From positions 1 to 18,617 of the forward strand of contig SDVU01000177.1 in assembly GCA_016256075.1 (NCBI GenBank): a DNA stretch of 18,617 bases, read 5' to 3'. The DNA comes from Dictyocoela muelleri (taxonomy: Eukaryota; Microsporidia). The notes under the pieces were generated by a model. It saw only the letters and a program-made list of their open reading frames with translations, ran no database searches and had not been told where the DNA came from. Of this stretch, positions 8,981 to 16,403 are shown one piece after another (the stretch's first letter is position 1; the number at the start of each line of letters is the position of its first letter). Made by a program: the position numbers and the translations under genes.

Positions 8981-9463
8981 TCATTCTACATCTTTCCTAC
9001 AAATAGGACATGATTTCTGAACTCTCATCCACCTGTAAATACATTTTTTATGAAAAATATGCTTACACAATAATTTAACAGCCTTTTCACCAATATTTAT
9101 ATCATTAATACAAACCGAACATGATCGTTTAGTTTCATTTTTAAAACATTTCAAATGAATGCCCGTGTTTAGTTGATGAGGAAAAATAGAATCCATTGCC
9201 GCCAAACTATCGACAAGTCTGTTTCTATAGACGTCAAGAATTCTAATATTTTGATTTACACTAGGCAATTGTAAATTATTATTTCGCAATCCATCTAATA
9301 ATCTAATTATTGCCTCAATAGAGTCATTGAAATCCAAATCATGTTCTAATGGATCGTATAATTCTATAAAATCACTATTGCATAACGAACAAAAGCTGTT
9401 TATAGGAACCATTTTTTGATTGCACGAATGACAATAAAAAGTGTTTTGGTCGTTGATTGTCAT
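8981..9463 (-). CDS. RING-H2 E3 ubiquitin ligase, RNF115/126-like
   Basis: A 160-aa protein likely to pass ubiquitin from an E2 enzyme to target proteins in the cytosol. The N-terminus has a small zinc ribbon, C11-x2-C14 and C25-x2-C28, followed by SDFIEL, the pattern that opens RNF115/126-family ligases (in that family it binds ubiquitin or clients). The C-terminus has a complete RING-H2 finger: C115, C118, C133, H135, H138, C141, C152, C155, with W145 and P153 in the positions that contact the E2. The linker (about 30-110) is acidic at first, then helical. There is no membrane segment. It is about half the length of animal RNF126, in keeping with microsporidian gene shortening. The start is chosen because CCC touches the ATG, and the stop is TGA. 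It is divergently oriented to SF3B1, about 840 bp away. The biological substrate cannot be told. Confidence 0.85.
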   Translation of the reverse strand: MTINDQNTFYCHSCNQKMVPINSFCSLCNSDFIELYDPLEHDLDFNDSIEAIIRLLDGLRNNNLQLPSVNQNIRILDVYRNRLVDSLAAMDSIFPHQLNTGIHLKCFKNETKRSCSVCINDINIGEKAVKLLCKHIFHKKCIYRWMRVQKSCPICRKDVE

Positions 9464-9467
9464 GGGC
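9464..9467 (-). promoter_or_regulatory. C-run start signal of the RING gene
   Basis: On the minus strand the start reads TTCTGCCC-ATG, with CCC directly against the ATG. In microsporidia such CCC-type motifs mark the start of transcription and translation. It supports this start codon. Confidence 0.6.
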
Positions 9468-9630
9468 AGAATTTAGAATTATGTTTTATTCAAAATCTGA
9501 AATGTTTCAAAATTTTTAATTTAAAAAATCTCAAAAAAATATTTTCGATGAAACAAATCTAAATTTTCATTTACAAATATTTCCCTTTCAGAATTTATGA
9601 TTTTCTTTGAATACTTAAATTTCTAATTAT

Positions 9631-10050
9631 TAGCCAAGTAGCGCAGTGATTAACACTTTTTTATGTATCGAATTATTTAAAGCCATTTTAATAAATAATT
9701 GAGATTAGCATTAATCGCTCAATAACTATAGGAATATAGATTAATATACAGTTGTTAAATGGTATGGTTGATTAAACACTAGTCAAATATTTTATAGTGA
9801 TGCAGAAGATATTATTATAGGTGTATAGATGAGTGCGGCACATATTCCAGCAAAATTAGTGATAAATAAAAAAATTATGAAAAAGCCTCTAATTACCTGT
9901 ATCCTGCTGAGTCATCGATAAAACGAAAATAGATTAAAATAATCTCTAACTAGTTTAGTAATTACTTATTATTGGAACACCAAGAACCAAAGGTCTAAAG
10001 ACAATTGTTGGAAAACACACCGGGTTGGCAATTATTGTCAGCATGAAATG
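9631..10050 (+). mobile_element. tRNA-headed SINE-like repeat, copy B (near full length)
   Basis: Begins AGCCAAGTAGCGCAGTGATT (A box at 9639-9649), with a B-box remnant ATCGAATT at 9667-9674. The body shares with copy D the blocks ATATACAGTTGTT, GATGAGTGCGGC, TTACCTGTATC, CTGAGTCATCGATAAAACGA and ATTATTGGAACACC, and the 3' tail TGTCAGCATG. About 420 bp long. It sits between the RING gene and SF3B1, so it occupies the shared upstream region of both. Confidence 0.8.
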
Positions 10051-10091
10051 TTTATTAACAATCAGACATTGGCAAAAGTATAAATTTTTAT

Positions 10092-10285
10092 AATCAAAAA
10101 AAAGTTCATCAAAAAAATTTTAATTTTGAATCAAAAAAATGTTAACTTTGAATCAAAAAAAATTTAACTTTAAATCAAAAAAATGTTAACTTTGAATCAA
10201 AAAAATTTTAACTTTAAATCAAAAAAATGTTAACTTTGAATCAAAAAAAAAGTTAATTTTGAATCAAAAAAAATTTTACTTTGAA
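10092..10285 (+). repeat. 22-bp minisatellite upstream of SF3B1
   Basis: Eight to nine imperfect units of about 22 bp built from GTTAAC-TTTGAATCA and an A-run. The last unit runs into TTTGAATTCACCCC, the start region of SF3B1. The repeated TTTGAATCA closely matches the bases before the C-run of SF3B1 (GAATTCACCCC) and MRE11 (GAATCACCCC), so the array seems to have grown from the gene's own upstream element. This is an inference from the match. Confidence 0.85.
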
Positions 10286-10301
10286 TTCACCCCACATTCC
10301 C
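10286..10301 (+). promoter_or_regulatory. C-run start signal of SF3B1
   Basis: CACCCC lies at 10288-10293 and a second CCC at 10299-10301 touches the ATG at 10302. This decides the start: a TTG at 10281 would give seven more residues but lies before both C-runs. Confidence 0.65.
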
Positions 10302-13300
10302 ATGGATGAGTTTAAAAAAATTAAAAAAACAAACAACTTAAAAAAAGAAAATAAATATGAAATTAAAAATACTCACAATATCAAAAATATAAAATCTAGA
10401 AATGTTTCCGATTCTATAGATAACACTGAATGGTCAGAATCATCAGAAGAAACGCCAATTAAAATTGACACAACACCTCGATCAACATCGATCTCAAAAA
10501 AACTTAAATGGGACCAGACACCTCTAGGAATTGTCAAAACATTTGGTGATTTTGAATATAAAAATGAAAATAAATGGGACGATTCACCACTCAAAAAAGT
10601 AAAAAAGGCACATCATAATGAAATAAATTTTAAAGAAGACGTTCAATACTCATTAAAAGAAATTGAAAAATTGTTGCCACCAGGTTATGAAATATTTACT
10701 CCCCATTCTAGATATAAAAGATCTTATGATCTGGATAGGTTTACATTTTTAGAAAATCATAACATTATTGATGTTTTTATAATTGAACATCTTTTTTCAA
10801 TTTCTGATGGGCTGACTGAGGTTTTTGATTTTTCAGGGTTCAAAAATATTTTAATAAATAATGGAAATCAGTTTAATGAAGAATATTTAAAGTTAGATGA
10901 ATTAGGAAGTGATGATGAGAGAGATGACGATTATAATGATGAGCTTAAAAAGAAAGATTATAATAAGTTTAATAATCTTTCACAATACCTAAAGACTGGA
11001 AATATTATCAAAAAAGAGACGGACATGCCTAAAGACAAATTTGACGAAAAGATAGAAATCTTCAAAAATACAAAAATGGTAATTTTATCGATAAAAATTC
11101 TAAATAACCTTAAAATTGATAGAGAGAACAAAATATTCTTATTAAAAAATATTCAAAAAATAATAAAAAGTAAAAAATATATCATTCATCGCTCTTTGGT
11201 ATTGTTTTCAAATGATATAGAAGAAATTGAACTTCGATTAATTCAAAATAACATTTTTACCCTGATTTTTAATCATAATGACGTGAATTCACTTTTACTT
11301 TTAACAAAAGACTTTGTTAAATCTTTCGAATATCAAGAATCTCTTGTTAGTTTTATAATGAAATTAATTAATTTCTTCGGAATAGATATTTTAAGGTCAT
11401 TTATTGATTCGATTTCAGAGTCTAAACTTTTGGTTGTTAACCTGCTCTACTTGAATTTGATTAAGAATTTACATTCAGTAGGAGTTAATATTAAAATTAA
11501 TAATCTAGTTTGGTATTTAAAGTATAAAGAGACTCTAAAAACAATTTCCTTTTGTTCTAATTCATCAAATGATATGATGTGCTATATTGATGAAATTTGT
11601 ATTTTGATGAAAAATAAAAATCATCGTTTTTATCAACTGATCATGACAACACTTTCAATTTTAATAAAATCGCAATATAAATATTTGTTGAAAAATTCAA
11701 AATTTATGCAAAGTAAAAATTTTCTGGAGCATAATACCAAATTTGGTAATTATTTAAAAAATAAAAAAAATTCCAAATTTAATCAATTTGAAAAGCTCGA
11801 AAAAATCGCATTACAAGTTTTTGAGAATATCAAAATTCTAAACAAAAGAAATTACGTAAAAGTATTTTGTCGAATTTATTCTTTTCTTCCAAAGGATCAA
11901 ATAAAAAATATACTTTTAGAAATAATAAATAAAACAAAAGATAAAAAAGAATTGTTTAAAATGACTTCATTCAGAAAAATCTGTATTGATTTTATGAAAA
12001 ACAATGGCGAATCAAAAATTCTTTTAAATTTTATGAATTATTCTGAAGTTTTGGCAATTTTTATTAATTTAAAGAATATTGAATTTGACGAGAATGAACA
12101 AAAAATTTATTTTCAAAATCTTCGAAAATATATTGAACATGAAATTAGTATTAAACCTTTTGATAAAAAACAATATAGAGAATTTATTGATAAAGATTTT
12201 GATCATAAAAATTCGTTTGATAAAAATTTTAATCATAAAGATTTGATTGATAAAGATTTTGATCATAAAAATTTTAATCATGAACATTTAAATAATAAAG
12301 ATTTTGATCATAAAAATTTTGATCATAAAAATTTAAATAATAAAAATTTTGATCATAAAAAGTATATTTTTAGAAATATGCACAAATTAGTGAAAAAAAC
12401 ATTTTTTAATCATGATTTCTTAATTGATTTGATATCAATAACTCTCAATTATCTCAATGATAAAAATGGAATTGATAACTCCTTATTGATTATTGGATCT
12501 ATCCTTGGCTTGCTTAGTAAAGATGATTTAAATCAATACCTGAATGTTCTTTTTGAGTCTCTTAATGGCAGAATGCTCGATAAAACGAGTCTAATTTTGG
12601 GATGTATCTTTAAAATTATTTTTAATGGTTCTAATTTGAGTGATAGTCAGATTTTAAGTCTGGCTGCTATGCTCAAAATGAGAGACTTCAAGGTATCTTA
12701 TCAGATTTTTAAAATAATTGCCAAAATTTTAGATAAAAATGAAAACGGTGATTTTAAAAATAGGTATTCATTAATCAAGAAACGTGAATGGCTTAGAATA
12801 ATTCATGATTGCGTCGATCATTTTGATGGAAACTCAAAAATACGGAAGTTGTCGATTGAATGTATTGGTAAAATTTCTGAAATAGTATCTCCTTACGAAG
12901 TGATTTATATTCTTGTTGATGTTTTAAAAGGGAAACGAAAGAAAGATGCTGCTTTGGCTATAGCTGAAATTTCACGATTTTGTGGAATATTTAGTGTTTT
13001 GCCGACACTTCTCATTGAATATAGCATACCTGATTATAATTTAAAATTGGGTATTCTTAAGTCAATGGCATACATTTTTGATTGTAAAATCGATAATAAT
13101 GGATATTTTAAAGTAAATCCTGAAATGGATAAATATATCCCGTCTTTGATAAATATCTTGAATGATGCCTTGTTAGAAAAAGATATCGAATTCAGGCGTG
13201 CTGGCTTCGATATAGTTAAAAATATTTTGATTTGGTATAAAAATAAAGAGTTTGCCATACATACCCTTAATCTGATATTTCCAAATATATTCGAATCAAA

Positions 13301-13505
13301 ATTGAAAAGTGATTTTGATGAAATTATACAAGTTTTCGCGCGTTGTATTGGTCCTGACATTTATAAATATTTGTCACAAGGATTATGGTCAGGATGTAAA
13401 AAGATAAAAAGTCGATATTGGGAAATATTTTGGATTATTTCTGAAAGTACGGATATTTTGATTCTAGAAAGTGAGCTTTTAAATTTTAATTTGGAAGAAA
13501 TTTGA
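10302..13505 (+). CDS. SF3B1: Splicing factor 3B subunit 1 (SF3b155 / Hsh155)
   Basis: A 1067-aa nuclear protein, the HEAT-repeat scaffold of the U2 snRNP SF3b complex, which grips the intron branch site. The C-terminal third is diagnostic: from EWLRI at W830 on, it follows human SF3B1 through ISEIVSPYEV, FSVLPTLLIEYSIPD, LGILKSMAYIFD, FPNIFES and YLSQGLWS to the end (SRYWEIFWII). The N-terminus keeps two Trp ligand motifs, W70-DQTPLG and W92-DDSPLK, the type bound by U2AF-homology domains, and LPPGYEIF (125-132), next to the p14-binding region of the family. Humans have about 1300 aa and more such motifs. The middle (about 200-630) is strongly diverged. Residues about 630-686 are a repeat insert rich in Asp, His, Lys, Asn and Phe. 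There are no introns. SINE-like copy B and a minisatellite lie upstream and copy C downstream. The call is firm. Confidence 0.95.
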   Translation: MDEFKKIKKTNNLKKENKYEIKNTHNIKNIKSRNVSDSIDNTEWSESSEETPIKIDTTPRSTSISKKLKWDQTPLGIVKTFGDFEYKNENKWDDSPLKKVKKAHHNEINFKEDVQYSLKEIEKLLPPGYEIFTPHSRYKRSYDLDRFTFLENHNIIDVFIIEHLFSISDGLTEVFDFSGFKNILINNGNQFNEEYLKLDELGSDDERDDDYNDELKKKDYNKFNNLSQYLKTGNIIKKETDMPKDKFDEKIEIFKNTKMVILSIKILNNLKIDRENKIFLLKNIQKIIKSKKYIIHRSLVLFSNDIEEIELRLIQNNIFTLIFNHNDVNSLLLLTKDFVKSFEYQESLVSFIMKLINFFGIDILRSFIDSISESKLLVVNLLYLNLIKNLHSVGVNIKINNLVWYLKYKETLKTISFCSNSSNDMMCYIDEICILMKNKNHRFYQLIMTTLSILIKSQYKYLLKNSKFMQSKNFLEHNTKFGNYLKNKKNSKFNQFEKLEKIALQVFENIKILNKRNYVKVFCRIYSFLPKDQIKNILLEIINKTKDKKELFKMTSFRKICIDFMKNNGESKILLNFMNYSEVLAIFINLKNIEFDENEQKIYFQNLRKYIEHEISIKPFDKKQYREFIDKDFDHKNSFDKNFNHKDLIDKDFDHKNFNHEHLNNKDFDHKNFDHKNLNNKNFDHKKYIFRNMHKLVKKTFFNHDFLIDLISITLNYLNDKNGIDNSLLIIGSILGLLSKDDLNQYLNVLFESLNGRMLDKTSLILGCIFKIIFNGSNLSDSQILSLAAMLKMRDFKVSYQIFKIIAKILDKNENGDFKNRYSLIKKREWLRIIHDCVDHFDGNSKIRKLSIECIGKISEIVSPYEVIYILVDVLKGKRKKDAALAIAEISRFCGIFSVLPTLLIEYSIPDYNLKLGILKSMAYIFDCKIDNNGYFKVNPEMDKYIPSLINILNDALLEKDIEFRRAGFDIVKNILIWYKNKEFAIHTLNLIFPNIFESKLKSDFDEIIQVFARCIGPDIYKYLSQGLWSGCKKIKSRYWEIFWIISESTDILILESELLNFNLEEI
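12189..12361 (+). repeat. Coding minisatellite inside SF3B1
   Basis: Imperfect in-frame units built from TTTGATCATAAAAA and GATAAAGA, encoding FDHKN, FNHK and NNKDFDHK-type peptides (residues about 630-686). In human SF3B1 this point falls between HEAT repeats, just before the segment AEQYRKMVMETIEK, so the insert probably loops out of the solenoid. Confidence 0.85.
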
Positions 13506-13673
13506 CTAAAACGGATGTTTAATAATAAAAAAATTTCGTTTGTGTTTGAATTTCTAAAATTTTATTTCAATCATAAATGTAAGTTTTTATAATTTTAATC
13601 AGTTAATGAAAATAATGATTAATATTTTTTTGTATTAAATTTAAAAATATAAAAAACCCTTTTTGTCTATAAT

Positions 13674-13930
13674 ATATGGGATAGCTCAATGGTTAACACG
13701 CTTGAATGCGAATTTAAATATCATTGTAAGAATTTTTAAAAGTCGCTTTATCAAATAATCACGAAGAAAATTAAGTGGTCAAATTAAATATACAAAGTTA
13801 TTTCAGTGTTAAATATCTGCTTATTAAGACTTGTTCTAAAATGAAAATTAACGGAAAGGGTTCTTCATGGTGTGTGAATGAAATACGCATCTTAGTAAAA
13901 AATAATGATGTAAAAAATCATGAAAACGTA
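13674..13930 (+). mobile_element. tRNA-headed SINE-like repeat, copy C (5' two thirds)
   Basis: Begins GGGATAGCTCAATGGTTAAC (A box at 13682-13692). The B-box region is decayed. It then matches copy D through AAGTGGTCAAA, TTTCAGTGTTA, TTATTAAGACTTG and GTGAATGAAATACGCATC. Family similarity ends near 13930, where an AT-rich minisatellite begins, and the 3' tail is missing. Small frames on both strands here are chance products. Confidence 0.7.
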
Positions 13931-13951
13931 AAATTATCAGAAAATACCCTA

Positions 13952-14120
13952 AAACAGACTGATATAAAAAATAGGCAAATATGTAAACTAGACTGATATA
14001 AAAAATAGTCCAATAAAAAATAGTCCAATAAAAAATAGTCCAATAGAAAATAGTCCAATAAAAAATAGTCAAATAAAAAATAGTCAAATAAAAAAATAGT
14101 CAAATAAAAAAATATCGATA
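13952..14120 (+). repeat. 15-bp minisatellite (AAAAAATAGTCCAAT type)
   Basis: About eight tandem units of AAAAAATAGTCCAAT, drifting to AAAAAATAGTCAAAT, preceded by two copies of ACTGATATAAAAAATAG at 13958 and 13993. Reverse frames give FYWTI or DYFLL-like repeats, which are not proteins. A weaker inverted relative (CTGTTTTATATCGATCTG) lies at 14902-14919, on the other side of SINE-like copy D. Confidence 0.85.
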
Positions 14121-14318
14121 AACAATAGTATAATGAAAAAACAAGCCAATATTTTATTTTAAAAAATAAAACAATGAAAAAATAATAATATGGTTTAAGC
14201 AATTTTGCTAAAAGAAAATTTTCCGGACATATTATTTTTGATAATTTCTCAACTCTTTTAAAAGAACGAATATCTATAAATCATTTCTTTTTGCAAAATT
14301 ATTTTAGACATATATATT

Positions 14319-14783
14319 ACATTACATGTTGACAACATCCATAGCTGCCAATCCGGAGAGCTGTCACCTACCTTGGATCTATGACCTTTAGTTCCAGGTG
14401 TTCCAATAATACGTCACTCCCTAAGCTACCCTGGATCCTGTTGTATACGCGATCTTCGTTTTATCAATGCCTCAGTATGATACAGGTAACTAGGTGCTTA
14501 TCATGAATTTTTATTTTTCACTACTTTTTGCCGAGATGCGTCGCCGCACTCATCCCCACAGCTAAGAGAGTCGCTTCCAATTATTTATAAAAGATTTGAC
14601 CAAGTCTTAATCAGCTATAGCACACTGAAACAGCTGTATATTACCACTATATTTCCATAGTTTTTGACCGCTTAATGTCATTCCCTCATTATTTATTAAA
14701 GAGTGACTTTAAAATAATTCGAACACGATACTTAAATTTTACATTCAAGAATGTTAACAACTGAGCTATCTGGACCAAATTAC
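14319..14783 (-). mobile_element. tRNA-headed SINE-like repeat, copy D (best full-length copy)
   Basis: Minus strand, about 460 bp. The 5' head reads TGGTCCAGATAGCTCAGTTG, with the A box at 14758-14768. A B box GTTCGAATT lies at 14716-14724. Counting the head from T1, TTCGAA falls at 55-60, the spacing of a real tRNA. An ACATTC/GAATGT hairpin takes the anticodon-arm position. The body and 3' tail (TGTTGTCAACATG, then ATGTAATATA) match copies B and F. Flanks TTTTAGACATAT (14302-14313) and TTTTGACATAT (14784-14794) look like a target-site duplication. No protein is encoded. Confidence 0.8.
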
Positions 14784-14794
14784 TTTTGACATAT

Positions 14795-15246
14795 TATTTT
14801 TATTTCGTTGTTTTATATATTATTTTTTAAGAAAATGTTTATCTTCTATCGACCTGTTTTTTATATAGACGTTTTTATAGAGACTTTTTTTATCTCAAGC
14901 TGTTTTATATCGATCTGTTTTTTTATCGATATATTTAGGAGATGTCATTATCGGAACTCAGATGTGCCATGATAAAAATAAACTAGTATAAACATATAGG
15001 TAGTTATGTGTGTTGGATAACTTGAAAATGAATAATCAAAGGTTTAAAAACCTTTGTTGAACACAACATGTCATGTAGAAATCATTACTATTCTTAATGC
15101 GTATATATGATCAAATATTTTAAAGAATTTAAATTTTTTAAATTTCAAATATAATTTATATTTTACTTTTATTACTTAAATATAATTTATATTTTACTTT
15201 CATTTTACTATTCTCTTATATTTATCAACATTATACTTTTTTTAAA
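14795..15246. other. AT-rich stretch with possible repeat fragments
   Basis: No gene. 14850-14945 is a T-rich degenerate repeat (CTGTTTTTTATATAGACG, CTGTTTTATATCGATCTG). 14945-15075 may be the 3' tail of another SINE-like copy on the plus strand: GGATAACTTGAAAAT is shared with 15570-15585, followed by AACACAACATGTCATGT, which resembles the family tail. 15130-15200 contains a direct repeat of TATAATTTATATTTTACTTT. Confidence 0.4.
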
Positions 15247-15615
15247 AGCCAGATACCCTACTTCTTAACATTTTATGTAGCATTAAATATCATACTTCAA
15301 ATCCCACTGACGTCAATTTAATAAATAGAATTACATTGAGCCTCCAAAATAAAACACTGATAAAATATTATTATATTTTATCGTAGCTGATTAATACCCA
15401 TTTCAATGATGAAGCAGAAGAGACTCTCTTGAGTGATGCAACGCATGTTGGTGAAAGGTTTTTAAAATAAAATAAAAATCATGAAACTCTATAATTGCTA
15501 TATTCTCCCTAGTCATTGATAAAAGTAAAATCACGTATACAGCTGATTTGTGTTTGGTGGGATGTATAACTTGAAAATCACCTCTAATGTCACAGGTTGG
15601 TGACACGGGTTACCA
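15247..15615 (+). mobile_element. tRNA-headed SINE-like repeat, copy G (old, diverged)
   Basis: Begins GCCAGATACCCTACTTCTTA, matching the family head but with a damaged A box. Later blocks GTAGCTGATTAA, GAGACTCTCTTGAGTGATG, AAAAATCATGAAACTC, AGTCATTGATAAAA and CACGTATACAGC follow the family order. It is opposite in orientation to its neighbours D and E. The minus ORF at 15403-15606 is a chance frame in it. Confidence 0.6.
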
Positions 15616-15759
15616 ATTTTTTATACTCTCTACAGGTAATATATATTTATATTTTTTAACATTTAAGCTTTTATCTATATTATGAATAATTTATTAAAAA
15701 AACTTTTTTTTCAAAAACAAACATATATACTATATCCTGATGATATTTATAAATCAATT

Positions 15760-16175
15760 TTGAGAGTTATTACCAACCTTTTCCTTTGATCTTTTGATCT
15801 TTTGTTTAATTTATACTTCATTTTTAAGCTAATCAAAAAATGGCTGTATATTATATTTTCTTTCCATCAATGACTCAGCAAGATACAGACAATTATAGGC
15901 TTTTTATGATTTTTTTTAGTTTCATTATTGTTCTAGCCGAAACGGGTCACGAAACCCATTTTACACATTTAAAATTTCTTTCTGTTTCATTATCATATTG
16001 AACAAATCTTAATCAGCTAAACCACATTGGAATAACTGTATATTAACTAAATTTCTATAGTTATAGACCTCATAATTTCATTCGTCGATTATTCAATAAA
16101 ATAAATTGAAATAATCCTAACCTCGATTCTTAAATGTTACATCCAATAATTTTACCCACTCAGCTACCTGGCCGA
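15760..16175 (-). mobile_element. tRNA-headed SINE-like repeat, copy E
   Basis: On the minus strand it begins CCAGGTAGCTGAGTGGGTAA (A box at 16156-16166). The body follows the family through AACTATAGAAAT, ATATACAGTTATTCCA, TAGCTGATTAAG, CTGTATCTTGCTGAGTCATT and, more weakly, GATCAAAGGAAAAGGTTGG at the 3' end. About 415 bp. It ends about 230 bp upstream of MRE11, so it lies in that gene's upstream region. Confidence 0.7.
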
Positions 16176-16335
16176 TTATTCTTCAATAAAATATTTTTTT
16201 TCAATCATTTGTTAAAGTCTATTTAAAATTTAATTATAACATATGGGGTAATATTTTTTATTTTTGTTATAAAACACCGATTACATAAGAATTATCCATT
16301 TTAAAATACAATTCTTCGCCTTTTAAACACAAATC

Positions 16336-16356
16336 ATCGCTTTTTTAAATAGCGAT
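16336..16356 (+). promoter_or_regulatory. Hairpin upstream of MRE11
   Basis: ATCGCT (16336-16341) and AGCGAT (16351-16356) form a short inverted repeat 47 bp before the ATG. It is a possible protein-binding site or a chance palindrome; nothing else supports a role. Confidence 0.25.
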
Positions 16357-16394
16357 TTCTCGGGTTTTATTATTTTAAAATTATATTCAAAAAG

Positions 16395-16403
16395 AATCAC
16401 CCC
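16395..16403 (+). promoter_or_regulatory. C-run start signal of MRE11
   Basis: GAATCACCCC ends at 16403 and directly touches the ATG. It matches the GAATTCACCCC upstream of SF3B1 and the CCC before the RING gene, and fixes this start codon. Confidence 0.65.

Noticed and set aside
10092-10285. CRISPR-like array
   Set aside because: The units are contiguous 22-bp tandem copies without distinct spacers, in a eukaryotic context.
10281-10301. Extending SF3B1 upstream to a TTG at 10281
   Set aside because: It needs a non-ATG start and lies before both C-runs; the ATG at 10302 directly follows CCC, like the other two genes.
12069-12287. Minus-strand ORF opposite SF3B1
   Set aside because: Shadow of the coding minisatellite; repetitive Ile/Phe/Met frame.
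13848-14202. Hydrophobic repeat ORFs on the minus strand
   Set aside because: Direct translation of the 15-bp AT-rich minisatellite; there is no start signal.
15403-15606. Minus-strand ORF of 67 aa
   Set aside because: Lies wholly within SINE-like copy G on the other strand and has no protein-like features.
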